Origin: Bradyrhizobium zhengyangense
GTDB taxonomy: Bacteria > Pseudomonadota > Alphaproteobacteria > Rhizobiales > Xanthobacteraceae
DNA: 64,000 nucleotides
Direction: 5' to 3'
NCBI RefSeq assembly: GCF_022012435.1
Contig: NZ_JAKLUA010000017.1
Span: 1-64,000, forward strand
This document shows, in pieces, positions 51,206 through 60,549 of the stretch; within the stretch, counting starts at the first letter, position 1; the number at the start of each line of letters is the position of its first letter. Under the pieces are notes generated by a model. It did no database searches and had not been told where the DNA came from. It saw only the letters and a program-made list of their open reading frames with translations. The position numbers and the translations under genes are program-made.

Positions 51206-51531
51206 TGGCTAACCATAACGTGGTGATGATTGCAGGCGCAAATGCCAAGTCCCTTGGTGTGTTGTCTCCAGTTGCGGCGGTCCTGACAGTGCCCACACTC
51301 GATAAAGTCACCGTGGATCTCATGGTCGTCCTCGGGACGACCACCATGCCGATCCATCAAGTATTACGTCTTTCCCGCGGCGCCATCATCGAGCTGGACG
51401 CAACCGAGGCCGACGAGGTCAAGGTTCTCGCCAACAATCTGCCTGTCGCCTCCGGCGTCGTGCTGGTCGACCGCAACCGGATCGCGGTCGAGGTCAAGCA
51501 GATGCTGCCCCGGACGCCGGGTACGCGGTAG
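51205..51531 (+). CDS. FliM/FliN C-terminal (SpoA) domain protein
   Basis: This 108-residue protein has the surface-presentation-of-antigens (SpoA) fold of FliN. LMVVLGTTTMPIHQVLRLSRGAIIELD and ASGVVLVDRNRIAVEVKQML match the FliN C-terminal signature. It is much shorter than most FliN proteins and no flagellar gene adjoins it. The start listed is TTG 51205, one base overlapping lipB; ATG 51226 is an alternative, both with weak ribosome-binding sites. It may be a degenerate or moonlighting switch protein. Confidence 0.8.
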   Translation: MANHNVVMIAGANAKSLGVLSPVAAVLTVPTLDKVTVDLMVVLGTTTMPIHQVLRLSRGAIIELDATEADEVKVLANNLPVASGVVLVDRNRIAVEVKQMLPRTPGTR

Positions 51532-51743
51532 CGCCCCGGGCACGCGGTAGGGGGTACGCGGGAAGCCGGCGACCCGCCAAGGGCTTTCGACACACTTGAT
51601 AGGGCCGATCCGGGCGGGGATGAGACTTTCCTGCCAAGCCTGTGGAATTCTGGGCCTTTGCAGGCTTGTATCCCCCTGATGGATTTGTTAGATCGGCGGC
51701 CGCTGATCCGGCCAGCCAAACGACCTCAGGCCGGTATCTTCTT

Positions 51744-51828
51744 GCGCTCGTGGCGGAACTGGTAGACGCGCTGCCTTGAGGTGGCAGTGGGTAACACCGT
51801 GGGGGTTCGAGTCCCTCCGAGCGCACCA
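51744..51828 (+). tRNA. tRNA-Leu(GAG)
   Basis: An 85-nt class II tRNA. Acceptor stem GCGCTCG (51744-51750) pairs with CGAGCGC (51818-51824), followed by A and encoded CCA (51826-51828). The anticodon stem CTGCC/GGCAG encloses loop TTGAGGT, giving anticodon GAG (reads CUC and CUU). The long variable arm (TGGGTAACACCGTG) and GGTTCGAGTCC T-arm confirm Leu. Confidence 0.97.
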
Positions 51829-51912
51829 TAAATCCATATGAACTTGCGGCGTCGGCACGGCGCCATGCGGGTGATTGGGGATCCTACAGCAAAGGCGACC
51901 TCTTTCCGATCA

Positions 51913-52959
51913 TCAGCTGCTTTGCCGATGAAGCAGGGTGAAGCGCGTGTCGATGACGGCTTGTTCCGGTTCGGCACCAAGGTGCGCGAGCCGCGCGATG
52001 ATCAGCCGCGCGGCTTCCTTCCCGATCAGGTCGCCGGGCGGGCGGATCGTCGTCAACGACGGATTTGCGGCCGCGCTGAAGCTCAAATCGCCGAAGCCCA
52101 TCACCGACAGGCGCTCGGGGATCGCAACACCAGAGCGCTGACATTCGAAGATCACGCCAAGGGCGATATGGTCGTTGGAGCAGGCGATCCCGTCGACGTT
52201 CGGAAAGCGATGCAGGGCCTCGCCGAGCAGCATGGCGCCGACTTCGGCGCTCGCTGGTGCAGGGTGCTGGATGATCTCTGCGGTGACGTCAGGTGCGTTT
52301 CGCGCCGCTTCGACGAAGCCTTGGGCGCGCCGAGCCGCGCGGCGATCCTCATGCAGGCGGGCGCCAAGAAACAACAATCGCTTGCGCCCGCGCTGAAGAA
52401 GGTGCGACGCAGCGGCATGACCGACCTGGTCGTGGTGAAAACCGACCGCCATGTCCATGGTCGGGGAACCAAGCTCCCAAATCTCGACAACAGGCACCTT
52501 GCTGTCGCGCAGCAGCCTGCGCGTTGCAGCGCTGTGAGAGAGGCCAGTCAAGACGACTGCGGCAGGGGCCCAGGACAGTGCCGTGCGGACCAAATTCTCC
52601 TCGTCGTGCTCCTTGTACTCGGTGTGGCTGAGCATCACCTGCAGTCGCTGCTTGCCGAGTTCGTCCTGCAGGGCCGTGACGGTCTCGGCGAAGAACGCAT
52701 TGCGGACCGATGGCACGATGATGCTCACGACGCGCGATGAGGCGGCTGCCAGTCCACCGGCCATCAGGTTCGGCACGTAGTCGAGTGCTTCGATGGCGCG
52801 TGCGATCGCCTCGCTCGCCGCCGCCGAGACCGCATCTGGCTTTCTGAAATAGAGGGACACCGTGGAGGGCGACAGCTCTGCGCGCGCCGCCACATCCATG
52901 ATCGTGACCCGTTGCATCTTGCGCCGGGTGCGTAGGGGCTTTGATGCGACCATTGCCAT
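51913..52959 (-). CDS. LacI family regulator of the sulfoquinoside locus
   Basis: This 348-residue protein has an N-terminal HTH (VTIMDVAARAELSPSTVSLYFRKP) with hinge NLMAGGLA. A periplasmic-binding-like effector domain (about 75-340) follows. It is divergent from the ABC importer and GH31 genes, with a perfect 16-bp palindrome (52971-52986) 12 bp upstream of its own start, so it probably represses both itself and the importer until the sugar is present. The effector may be sulfoquinovose or its glycoside, by analogy only. Confidence 0.9.
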   Translation of the reverse strand: MAMVASKPLRTRRKMQRVTIMDVAARAELSPSTVSLYFRKPDAVSAAASEAIARAIEALDYVPNLMAGGLAAASSRVVSIIVPSVRNAFFAETVTALQDELGKQRLQVMLSHTEYKEHDEENLVRTALSWAPAAVVLTGLSHSAATRRLLRDSKVPVVEIWELGSPTMDMAVGFHHDQVGHAAASHLLQRGRKRLLFLGARLHEDRRAARRAQGFVEAARNAPDVTAEIIQHPAPASAEVGAMLLGEALHRFPNVDGIACSNDHIALGVIFECQRSGVAIPERLSVMGFGDLSFSAAANPSLTTIRPPGDLIGKEAARLIIARLAHLGAEPEQAVIDTRFTLLHRQSS

Positions 52960-52970
52960 CGTGGCTCAAG

Positions 52971-52986
52971 ATAATAGCGCTATTAT
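52971..52986. promoter_or_regulatory. Perfect 16-bp LacI-type operator
   Basis: ATAATAGCGCTATTAT is a perfect palindrome with the AGCGCT core seen in many LacI-family operators, close to the LacI gene start. A weaker AGCGCT half-match lies at 53129-53134. Confidence 0.75.
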
Positions 52987-53018
52987 GTAGCTGAAGCTCT
53001 GAAGCGGTACAACCGCAT

Positions 53019-53049
53019 TGTGCCAGCCGAGCGATATCATTATTATAAT
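53019..53049 (+). promoter_or_regulatory. Possible promoter of the sugar ABC operon
   Basis: A consensus TATAAT (53044-53049) has TTGTGC (53019-53024) at a long 19-bp spacing. It lies downstream of the operator and 140 bp upstream of the ATPase gene. The -35 is weak. Confidence 0.35.
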
Positions 53050-53188
53050 CAGCAAGATAAGACGAAACTCCGGCCTTAATCCGCGGGATCGAGCTGAGAT
53101 GGCTCTGTCGTTGATTTCTAAAAATCGCAGCGCTACCATGAACAATCACCGCGGCTGCAAGAACCGTCGGGACGGGAGATAAGGGCTC

Positions 53189-54262
<1,074 letters not shown>

Positions 54263-54336
54263 AGAGTGCGAAGCGAGACCACCAACAGCAAGCCAGTCAA
54301 GCCGCAACAAGCGGCGATTTTTTCCGGGAGGACGGC

Positions 54337-55578
54337 ATGAGTTCAGGACGCATTTCAAAGCTGGCGGGATTGCTGCTCGCGTGTGCAGCGGCCGGGTGCG
54401 CAACCGGTGCATCCGCCGAGACCAATTTGAAGGTCTTCGTCACGAGCCAAGGGCAGCCCGCCATCTGGCGCACGCTGCTCGATCAGTACGAAGCGCGCAA
54501 TCCGGGCATCAAGGTCAGCGTCGAGCTGGGCGGTACGACCTCGGATATGCAGGCCCAATATCTCAACACGGTGCTCACAGCGAAAGACTCTTCACTCGAC
54601 GTGTTGATGCTCGACGTGATCCGCCCGGCGCAGTTTGCTGCGGCGGGCTGGACCAGCCCGATCGCAACCGACATGTCGGCTTATCTCCGTGCCTATGCCG
54701 AGGCGAACACGATCGACGGCAAGGTGGTGGCGCTGCCCGCCTTTGCCGATTCCATGTTCCTCTATTATCGCAAGGACCTGCTGGACAAATACGGGCTTCA
54801 GCCGCCAAAAACCTGGGACGAGCTCGCGGACGCCGCGAAGAAGGTCGCGGATGGCGAGAAGAATCCGAATTTGCAGGGTCTGTCGTTCCAGGGCAAGGCG
54901 ATCGAAGGCGCGGTCTGCACCTTCCTCGTGCCCTACTGGAGCCAGGGCAAGGTGGTGACCAAGGACGGCAAGCTCGATTTTGATCGCGAGGCGGCGACCA
55001 AATCGCTCGCGCTCTGGAAGGGCTTTGCCGACAGCGGCGTTGCCAAGAAGAACATTGCCGAGGTCGCGACCGACGATACGCGCAAGGAATTCCAGGCCGG
55101 CAATGTCCTGTTCGCGGTGAACTGGGCCTATGCATGGGCGATGTCGCAGGGGGCCGAGTCCGCGGTATCAGGCAAGGTCGGCGTCGCACGGCTTCCGGCA
55201 ATCAAGGGCGGCGAACAGGCGACCTGCCTTGGCGGCTGGGAGTGGGGCGTTTCCGCTTTTTCCAAACATCAGGACGAGGCGAAGAAGCTGGTCGAATATC
55301 TGTCGAGTCCCGAAGTTTCCAAATACATGGCCATCAACGGCTCGCTGCTTCCGACCTACGGCAAGCTCTACAAGGACGCCGACGTGACCAAGGCGGTGCC
55401 GTGGTTTGCCGACGCCCAGCCGATCGTCGAGACCGCAAAGCCGCGGCCGGTGACGCCACGCTACAACGAGGTGAGTGAAGTGATCCGGACCACGGTCAAT
55501 GCGGTGCTTGCGGGTGCGACCACTCCGGCTGATGGCGCCGCCCAGATCGAGGCACGGCTGAAGCGGATCATCCGCTGA
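54337..55578 (+). CDS. Extracellular sugar-binding protein of the sulfoquinoside importer
   Basis: This 413-residue protein has a signal peptide (about 1-28, LLACAAAGCATGASAE; a Cys is present but the lipobox is weak). The mature protein has the family 1 solute-binding fold (DTVLTA-like AQYLNTVLTAKDSSLDVLMLD). The GH31 gene downstream suggests it binds sulfoquinovosyl glycerol or a related glycoside; that is inference. GGGAGGACGG precedes ATG 54337. Confidence 0.9.
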   Translation: MSSGRISKLAGLLLACAAAGCATGASAETNLKVFVTSQGQPAIWRTLLDQYEARNPGIKVSVELGGTTSDMQAQYLNTVLTAKDSSLDVLMLDVIRPAQFAAAGWTSPIATDMSAYLRAYAEANTIDGKVVALPAFADSMFLYYRKDLLDKYGLQPPKTWDELADAAKKVADGEKNPNLQGLSFQGKAIEGAVCTFLVPYWSQGKVVTKDGKLDFDREAATKSLALWKGFADSGVAKKNIAEVATDDTRKEFQAGNVLFAVNWAYAWAMSQGAESAVSGKVGVARLPAIKGGEQATCLGGWEWGVSAFSKHQDEAKKLVEYLSSPEVSKYMAINGSLLPTYGKLYKDADVTKAVPWFADAQPIVETAKPRPVTPRYNEVSEVIRTTVNAVLAGATTPADGAAQIEARLKRIIR

Positions 55579-55579
55579 A

Positions 55580-55624
55580 GCATGATCCGGAAAAGTGCGA
55601 AGCGGTTTTCCGATGAGATCATGC
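55580..55624. repeat. Nested palindromic repeat between binding protein and permease
   Basis: GCATGATC (55580-55587) pairs with GATCATGC (55617-55624), and just inside CGGAAAA (55588-55594) pairs with TTTTCCG (55606-55612). GCATGATCCGGAAAAGTG...GGTTTTCC...GATCATGC is a widespread Rhizobiales intergenic motif. It lies just after the binding-protein stop and contains in-frame ATGs that could mislead start calling for the permease. Confidence 0.75.
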
Positions 55625-55668
55625 GCAAACAACCGCTAAGGCGCGTATTGCAATCCGGATCAGACCTG

Positions 55669-56616
55669 ATGACGACGACATCGACGTTCAAAAGCGAGGC
55701 CGATCGCCCGCTCGCGCGGCGTCCATGGCTGTCGCGTTGGTCCGATCCTGATGACACCACGCTTGCCGTGATACTTTTGGCGCCCGCGGCGATCCTGCTC
55801 AGCGTGATGATCGTCTATCCGGTGAGCCGGCTGATCTACACGAGCTTTCTCGACCTGTCGCTGACCTCAGGCCTGCCGGCGCGGTTCGCGGGGCTCGCGA
55901 ACTTCAGGCAGATGCCTGATGATCCGGTGTTCTGGCAGGCGACCTGGAACACGGTGCTGATCACGCTCATCACCGTGCCCGGCTCGCTCGTCGTGGGGTT
56001 CGCACTCGCGCTGCTCGCCAATCTGCCGTTCCAGATGAAATGGCCGGTGAGGCTCTCTCTGCTGATCCCGTGGGCGCTGCCGCTCTCCTTCGCCGGTCTG
56101 ATCTTCGGCTGGTTCTTCCATTCCGAGTACGGCGTCGTCAACGATGTGCTCAACCGGATCGGCCTGCCGAGCGTGATCTGGTTCAATTCGCCGCGGCTCG
56201 CCTTCGCCGCGATCTGCCTTGCCATCATCTGGAAGGCCTCGTCCTTCATGGCGATGATCATTCTCGCAGGCCTGCAAACCATTCCGCGTTCGCTTTACGA
56301 GGCTGCCGACGTCGACGGCGCCGGGCGCGTGCGCCGGTTCTTCGAGATCACGCTGCCGCTACTGAAGCCCACGATCGTCGTCGCGCTGATCTTCCGCACC
56401 ATCACCGCGCTGCAGACTTTCGACATTCCCTACATGATGACGGGCGGGGGGCCGGGCACCGAAACCGCGACGCTCGCCATGTACATTCATCAGAACACGG
56501 TGTCGTTCCTCGATCTCGGCTACGGATCGGCGCTCGCAGTGGTGATGTTCGGCCTGTCGATGCTGGTCACAGCGCTTTACCTGCGTATGATCCGCGGCAG
56601 CGGGGCTGCATCATGA
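55669..56616 (+). CDS. Sugar ABC transporter permease (MalF-like)
   Basis: This 315-residue protein has six predicted transmembrane segments and the permease EAA loop EAADVDGAGRVRRFFEITLPLL. It is the MalF/UgpA-type partner. I chose ATG 55669 because the codons upstream lie in a palindromic repeat; ATG 55621 or 55582 would add 16-29 residues encoded by that repeat. It overlaps the second permease by four bases (ATGA). Confidence 0.88.
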   Translation: MTTTSTFKSEADRPLARRPWLSRWSDPDDTTLAVILLAPAAILLSVMIVYPVSRLIYTSFLDLSLTSGLPARFAGLANFRQMPDDPVFWQATWNTVLITLITVPGSLVVGFALALLANLPFQMKWPVRLSLLIPWALPLSFAGLIFGWFFHSEYGVVNDVLNRIGLPSVIWFNSPRLAFAAICLAIIWKASSFMAMIILAGLQTIPRSLYEAADVDGAGRVRRFFEITLPLLKPTIVVALIFRTITALQTFDIPYMMTGGGPGTETATLAMYIHQNTVSFLDLGYGSALAVVMFGLSMLVTALYLRMIRGSGAAS

Positions 56617-57467
56617 GCACGGCTGTCGCCTCCACACTCGACTCGGCTCTATCAGGCAAGCCGCTGCGGGCTATCGCTGCGTTCATTCTCGTCGTCAACG
56701 GCCTGTTTCCGGCTCTGTGGATCCTGCTGACCTCGTTCAAGACCGAGGCCGAGCTCACGCAAAAACCGATCACCTGGCTGCCGCACGCAGCGACGCTGCG
56801 AAACTATATCCAGGCGTTCTCCGATCAGCCGCTGCTCACCTTCCTGTTCAACAGCTTCATGGTCGCGCTGCTCTCGACCGCGCTCACACTGCTGGTCTCT
56901 GTGCTCGCGGCCTATGCGCTCGCGCGGCTGAACTTGCGGTTCAGGGGGCTGATCATGTCCGTCATCATCGCGGTCTCGACCTTTCCGCTGGTGACGCTGC
57001 TGGTGCCCCTGTTCGAGACCATGCGCGCGCTCAATTTGCTGAACTCGTGGACGGCGCTGATCCTGCCTTACACCGTGCTGAGCCTGCCCGTATGCACCCT
57101 GGTGCTGACATCCTTCTTCGAAGGCATTCCGCGCGATCTAGAGAACGCCGCCATGATCGATGGCTGCACACGGTTTGGTGCACTGTTCAGGGTGGTGGTG
57201 CCGCTGTCGGCGCCGGGCGTCTTCACCGCCGGCATCCTCGCCTTCGTCAACGCCTGGGACGAATTCTTGCTGGCCCTGTCGTTTAACTCCAATCCGGGAC
57301 TGCGGACGCTGCCGGTCGGCATACAGCTCTATCAGGGTGAGTTTGCGTTTCCCTGGCCGGTGATCTCGGCCGCGCTCGTTGTCGGCATCGTGCCCGTCGC
57401 GATCCTGATCGTGATCTTCCAGGAGCGCGTCGTCTCGGGGCTGACCACAGGCGGCGTCAAGGGCTGA
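56613..57467 (+). CDS. Sugar ABC transporter permease (MalG-like)
   Basis: This 284-residue protein has six transmembrane segments and the EAA-type loop DLENAAMIDGCTRFGALFRVVVPL. The C-terminus VIFQERVVSGLTTGGVKG is typical of MalG/UgpE permeases. ATG 56613 overlaps the previous stop (ATGA). It precedes the GH31 gene by 28 bp, all on the plus strand, in one operon. Confidence 0.93.
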   Translation: MSTAVASTLDSALSGKPLRAIAAFILVVNGLFPALWILLTSFKTEAELTQKPITWLPHAATLRNYIQAFSDQPLLTFLFNSFMVALLSTALTLLVSVLAAYALARLNLRFRGLIMSVIIAVSTFPLVTLLVPLFETMRALNLLNSWTALILPYTVLSLPVCTLVLTSFFEGIPRDLENAAMIDGCTRFGALFRVVVPLSAPGVFTAGILAFVNAWDEFLLALSFNSNPGLRTLPVGIQLYQGEFAFPWPVISAALVVGIVPVAILIVIFQERVVSGLTTGGVKG

Positions 57468-57495
57468 CGGAAAGGCCAAGGAAAGGCCAAGTGGA

Positions 57496-59493
57496 ATGGA
57501 CTTGAAACTCGACACGACCCCGTCTGGCTTTGCGCTATCGATTTCAGGCCGCCAGATTCTCGCCCACAGTGCTGCGGCGCCGTGTTTCTTCGTCGGGCAG
57601 GGCAACGACAGCATCGAAATGCACCGTGGCCGCTTTGCAATCGAGGGTCGCCTGGCCGAACGTTGTCCGCTCGCGCATGCCAAGATCGACGGTGACACGA
57701 TCATGCTGTCCGCGGCCAAGGGGCAGCCTCCGCGCCTCGCGGTGACGCTTGAGGGCAAAGCGCTGGAGCTGCGGTCGCTCGATTCCTCCGTGAACCGGTT
57801 TTGGCTGCGCGTCATGGCGGACCGTGACGAGCATGTCTGGGGCGGCGGCGAGCAATTCTCCTATTTCGATCTGCGTGGACGACGGTTTCCGTTGTGGAGT
57901 TCGGAGCCGGGCGTCGGGCGCGACAAGACCACCGAGATCACCTTCAAGGCGGACGCCGCCGGCCAGGCCGGCGGCGACTACTATCACACCAACTATCCGC
58001 AACCGACCTACATCTCCTCGGCGCGCTATGCTCTTCACGTCGAGACGTCAGCCTACAGCGTGTTGGATTTTCGCGAGGGTGAGTTTCACGAGATCGAGGT
58101 CTGGTCCGTCCCTGAGAGCATCGAGCTGTTTGCCGCGCCGTCGTTCGTGGCTCTGGTGGAGACGTTGTCTGCGCGCTTCGGCCGTCAGCCGCCGCTTCCG
58201 GAGTGGATTTACAACGGCGCGATCATCGGCCTGAAGGACGGCGCGAACTCGTTCGCCCGCCTCGCGACAATGCGCGCGGCCGGCGTCAAGGTTTCCGGTC
58301 TCTGGTGCGAGGATTGGGTCGGGATTCGGCCGACCGCCTTTGGCGCGCGACTGTTCTGGGACTGGAAGGCCAACGAGACGCGCTATCCGGGCCTGCGGCA
58401 GCGCATCGCCGAATTGAACGACCAGGGCATCCGCTTTCTTGGTTACGTGAACCCGTATCTCTGCAACGACGGCGTCCTCTTCGAGGAGGCCGAGAATGCC
58501 GGATACTTCGTCAAGGATGCCTCGGGACAAACGGCCCTGATCGATTTCGGTGAGTTCCACTGCGGCACCGTCGATTTCACCAATCCGGACGCCGCAGCGT
58601 GGTTCTCCGAGGAAATCATCGGCAAGAGGATGCTCGATTACGGCCTGTCCGGCTGGATGGCAGATTTCGGCGAGTATCTGCCGGTCGACGTGCGTCTCGC
58701 CAGCGGCATCGATGCAAGGCTTGCGCACAACCTCTGGCCAACGCTGTGGGCCGAAGTGAACGCGAAGGCGGTGGCGAGCCGCGGCCGCACCGGCGAGGCC
58801 GTGTTCTTCATGCGGTCCGGCTTCACGGGCGTGCAGAAGTGGTGCCCGTGGCTCTGGGCCGGCGATCAATCGGTCGACTTTTCCCGGCATGACGGGCTTG
58901 TCACGGTCATCTGCGCCGCCCTGTCGTCGGGATTGCTCGGCAACGCGTATCACCACTCCGACATCGGCGGCTACACAAGCCTGTTTGGCAATTTGCGCAC
59001 GCCCGAGCTGATGATGCGTTGGAGCGAGATGGCGGCCTTCACGCCTGTCATGCGCAGCCACGAAGGCAACAGGCCTCGTGACAATCTTCAGCTCGACGGC
59101 GATCCGGCGGTGCTCGAGCATTTTGCCAGGATGACGGCGATCTACGTTCACCTCTCGCCTTATCTCCGGACGTTGTCGCTGGAAGCTGCGCGCCGGGGTC
59201 TTCCAATCCAACGTCCGCTGTTTCTTCATCACGAAGATGACAGGCGAACCTACGGCATTCAGGATTGCTATCTTTATGGCCGCGATCTGCTCGTCGCGCC
59301 CGTCTGGCAGGCTGCCCAGGATCAGCGGAGCCTCTATCTTCCGTCAGGGACCGACTGGATTCATGTCTGGACCGGCAAGTCATTTGCCGGCGGACAGGAG
59401 ATATCGGTCGCCGCACCGTTGGGGCGACCACCGGCGTTCTACCGGGCGGACAGCGAATTCGAGGCGCTGTTTGCGGGATTGCGCCAGGTGTAG
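57496..59493 (+). CDS. GH31 sulfoquinovosidase (KERWY type)
   Basis: This 665-residue alpha-glycosidase strongly resembles E. coli YihQ. The catalytic nucleophile is Asp390 (GWMADFGEYLP) and the acid/base Asp457 (WAGDQSVDF). The sulfonate-binding residues of sulfoquinovosidases are all present in the KERWY form: Lys247 (GLKDG), Glu272 (CEDW), Arg285 and Trp288 (FGARLFWDW), Tyr493 (IGGYTSL). It would release sulfoquinovose from plant sulfolipid-derived glycosides. No signal peptide is seen, so it acts on imported substrate. It is last in the ABC operon. Confidence 0.93.
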   Translation: MDLKLDTTPSGFALSISGRQILAHSAAAPCFFVGQGNDSIEMHRGRFAIEGRLAERCPLAHAKIDGDTIMLSAAKGQPPRLAVTLEGKALELRSLDSSVNRFWLRVMADRDEHVWGGGEQFSYFDLRGRRFPLWSSEPGVGRDKTTEITFKADAAGQAGGDYYHTNYPQPTYISSARYALHVETSAYSVLDFREGEFHEIEVWSVPESIELFAAPSFVALVETLSARFGRQPPLPEWIYNGAIIGLKDGANSFARLATMRAAGVKVSGLWCEDWVGIRPTAFGARLFWDWKANETRYPGLRQRIAELNDQGIRFLGYVNPYLCNDGVLFEEAENAGYFVKDASGQTALIDFGEFHCGTVDFTNPDAAAWFSEEIIGKRMLDYGLSGWMADFGEYLPVDVRLASGIDARLAHNLWPTLWAEVNAKAVASRGRTGEAVFFMRSGFTGVQKWCPWLWAGDQSVDFSRHDGLVTVICAALSSGLLGNAYHHSDIGGYTSLFGNLRTPELMMRWSEMAAFTPVMRSHEGNRPRDNLQLDGDPAVLEHFARMTAIYVHLSPYLRTLSLEAARRGLPIQRPLFLHHEDDRRTYGIQDCYLYGRDLLVAPVWQAAQDQRSLYLPSGTDWIHVWTGKSFAGGQEISVAAPLGRPPAFYRADSEFEALFAGLRQV

Positions 59494-59540
59494 GGCCGCT
59501 TGGGCTCGACCCGATCTCAGCCGCTTGCAAAACGGGGCGT

Positions 59541-59557
59541 CGAAAGGTCTCCTTTCG
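59541..59557. terminator. Short hairpin after the GH31 gene
   Basis: CGAAAGG (59541-59547), TCT, CCTTTCG (59551-59557) form a 7-bp perfect stem 48 bp after the GH31 stop. No T-run follows; function uncertain. Confidence 0.35.
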
Positions 59558-59678
59558 GAGGGAATCTTTCGATCCGGCCATCGCGGTAAGCCGTTGAAAA
59601 CACAGTAGATGCGAACGCTCTCCCGAGCGCATCGCCTTCATATCTCATTTTGGAGGCCAGCGGCCCGCACGGGGCCTC

Positions 59679-59936
59679 TCAGCCATATTCCTCGCCGATC
59701 CCGTATTCCCGGTAGATCTCGAGCGGGTCGAGGTCGGGGAAGAGACGGCATTTCGCCTGGGCCAAGTGCAGGCTCACCGCCGCCGGCTCCTTACCGCTCG
59801 ACAGCATCTTGCGGATGTCGTCCATATGCGCGCTTGGCTGGTGCTTCGCCTCGAGTTGCTCCAGCGCGACCAGGGCGGTTGCGAGCGCCTCGGTCAGAAC
59901 CCACTCGTCGTGGCCCGTGATTCCCTTCTTCGGCAT
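59679..59936 (-). CDS. Small hypothetical protein, 85 residues
   Basis: A mostly helical soluble protein (WVLTEALATALVALEQLEAKHQPSAHMDDIRKML) ending in YREYGIGEEYG. GAGGT precedes the ATG on the minus strand. I do not recognise a family. It is not clearly linked to the sulfoquinovosidase operon, which is on the other strand. The helix-rich pattern with conserved-looking Asp/Arg could mediate protein binding. Confidence 0.7.
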   Translation of the reverse strand: MPKKGITGHDEWVLTEALATALVALEQLEAKHQPSAHMDDIRKMLSSGKEPAAVSLHLAQAKCRLFPDLDPLEIYREYGIGEEYG

Positions 59937-60163
59937 CGGCAGACCTCACGCGTCAGCGGCGGCAGCAGTCTACCGTAGCTTTCCTCGAATCTCCATCGAG
60001 CAGCAATGGGCGTGGCGCGTGGAACAGGACCGGCCAATCTGTGCTCTCGCTTGCATTATGGCGGCACGTGGCTAAAAGGCGGCGGCGCGCGGGCGACAGT
60101 ATCCATGTTGAAACAATATTGGCGTAGACGGGCCTCGCGCGACCTCTCTCGGCTGGAGCCAGC

Positions 60164-60538
60164 ATGGTCTTTCTAAGCTTCGTCTACCGCTTCCTGACCA
60201 ACTTTGCGTTCATGGCGCTGGTCTATTTCAGCCTGAACTTCATGGAAAAGTACCAGAACCGAGCGATCCTCGCGATCCTGGTGCTGGTCTATAGCGGCAT
60301 GCGCGCGGCCTCGACGCTGCGGGCGTTTTATTTCTTCCAGAAGATCGAGAAGCTGGAGACCGAGACCAAGCGCCTTCAGGCGCCGATCAATGACGGCTCG
60401 GGGGGGACCAACACGCGTAAGCAGGTCGTGGCTGACGTTGCGCGGCTGCGCCGTGACGGCGAGCTCAAGTCCTATATGGACCTGTTCTTCCTGGCGCTGA
60501 TCGTGCTGCTCTGCGTCGCCAACATCATGCGGCAGTAA
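60164..60538 (+). CDS. Small membrane protein, 124 residues
   Basis: Two N-terminal hydrophobic segments (about 5-25 and 30-48) and a third near the C-terminus (about 103-122) flank a basic/polar cytoplasmic loop with coiled-coil character (FQKIEKLETETKRLQAP). No family is recognised. It is convergent with the polysaccharide deacetylase gene, with 11 bp between stops. The start ATG 60164 has no strong ribosome-binding site. Confidence 0.65.
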   Translation: MVFLSFVYRFLTNFAFMALVYFSLNFMEKYQNRAILAILVLVYSGMRAASTLRAFYFFQKIEKLETETKRLQAPINDGSGGTNTRKQVVADVARLRRDGELKSYMDLFFLALIVLLCVANIMRQ

Positions 60539-60549
60539 CTGCGCTTCAC

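Noticed and set aside
51532..51575. Short repeats of ACGCGG after the FliN-like gene as a regulatory array
   Set aside because: Only three irregular, short GC-rich copies; could be chance in this composition.
51744..51828. tRNA-Leu as the attachment site of a genomic island containing the sulfoquinoside locus
   Set aside because: No integrase is visible and I found no second copy of the tRNA 3' end downstream, so an island is not supported.
55582..55668. 29-codon N-terminal extension of the MalF-like permease
   Set aside because: It is encoded by a palindromic intergenic repeat, is unlike permease N-termini and lacks a ribosome-binding site.
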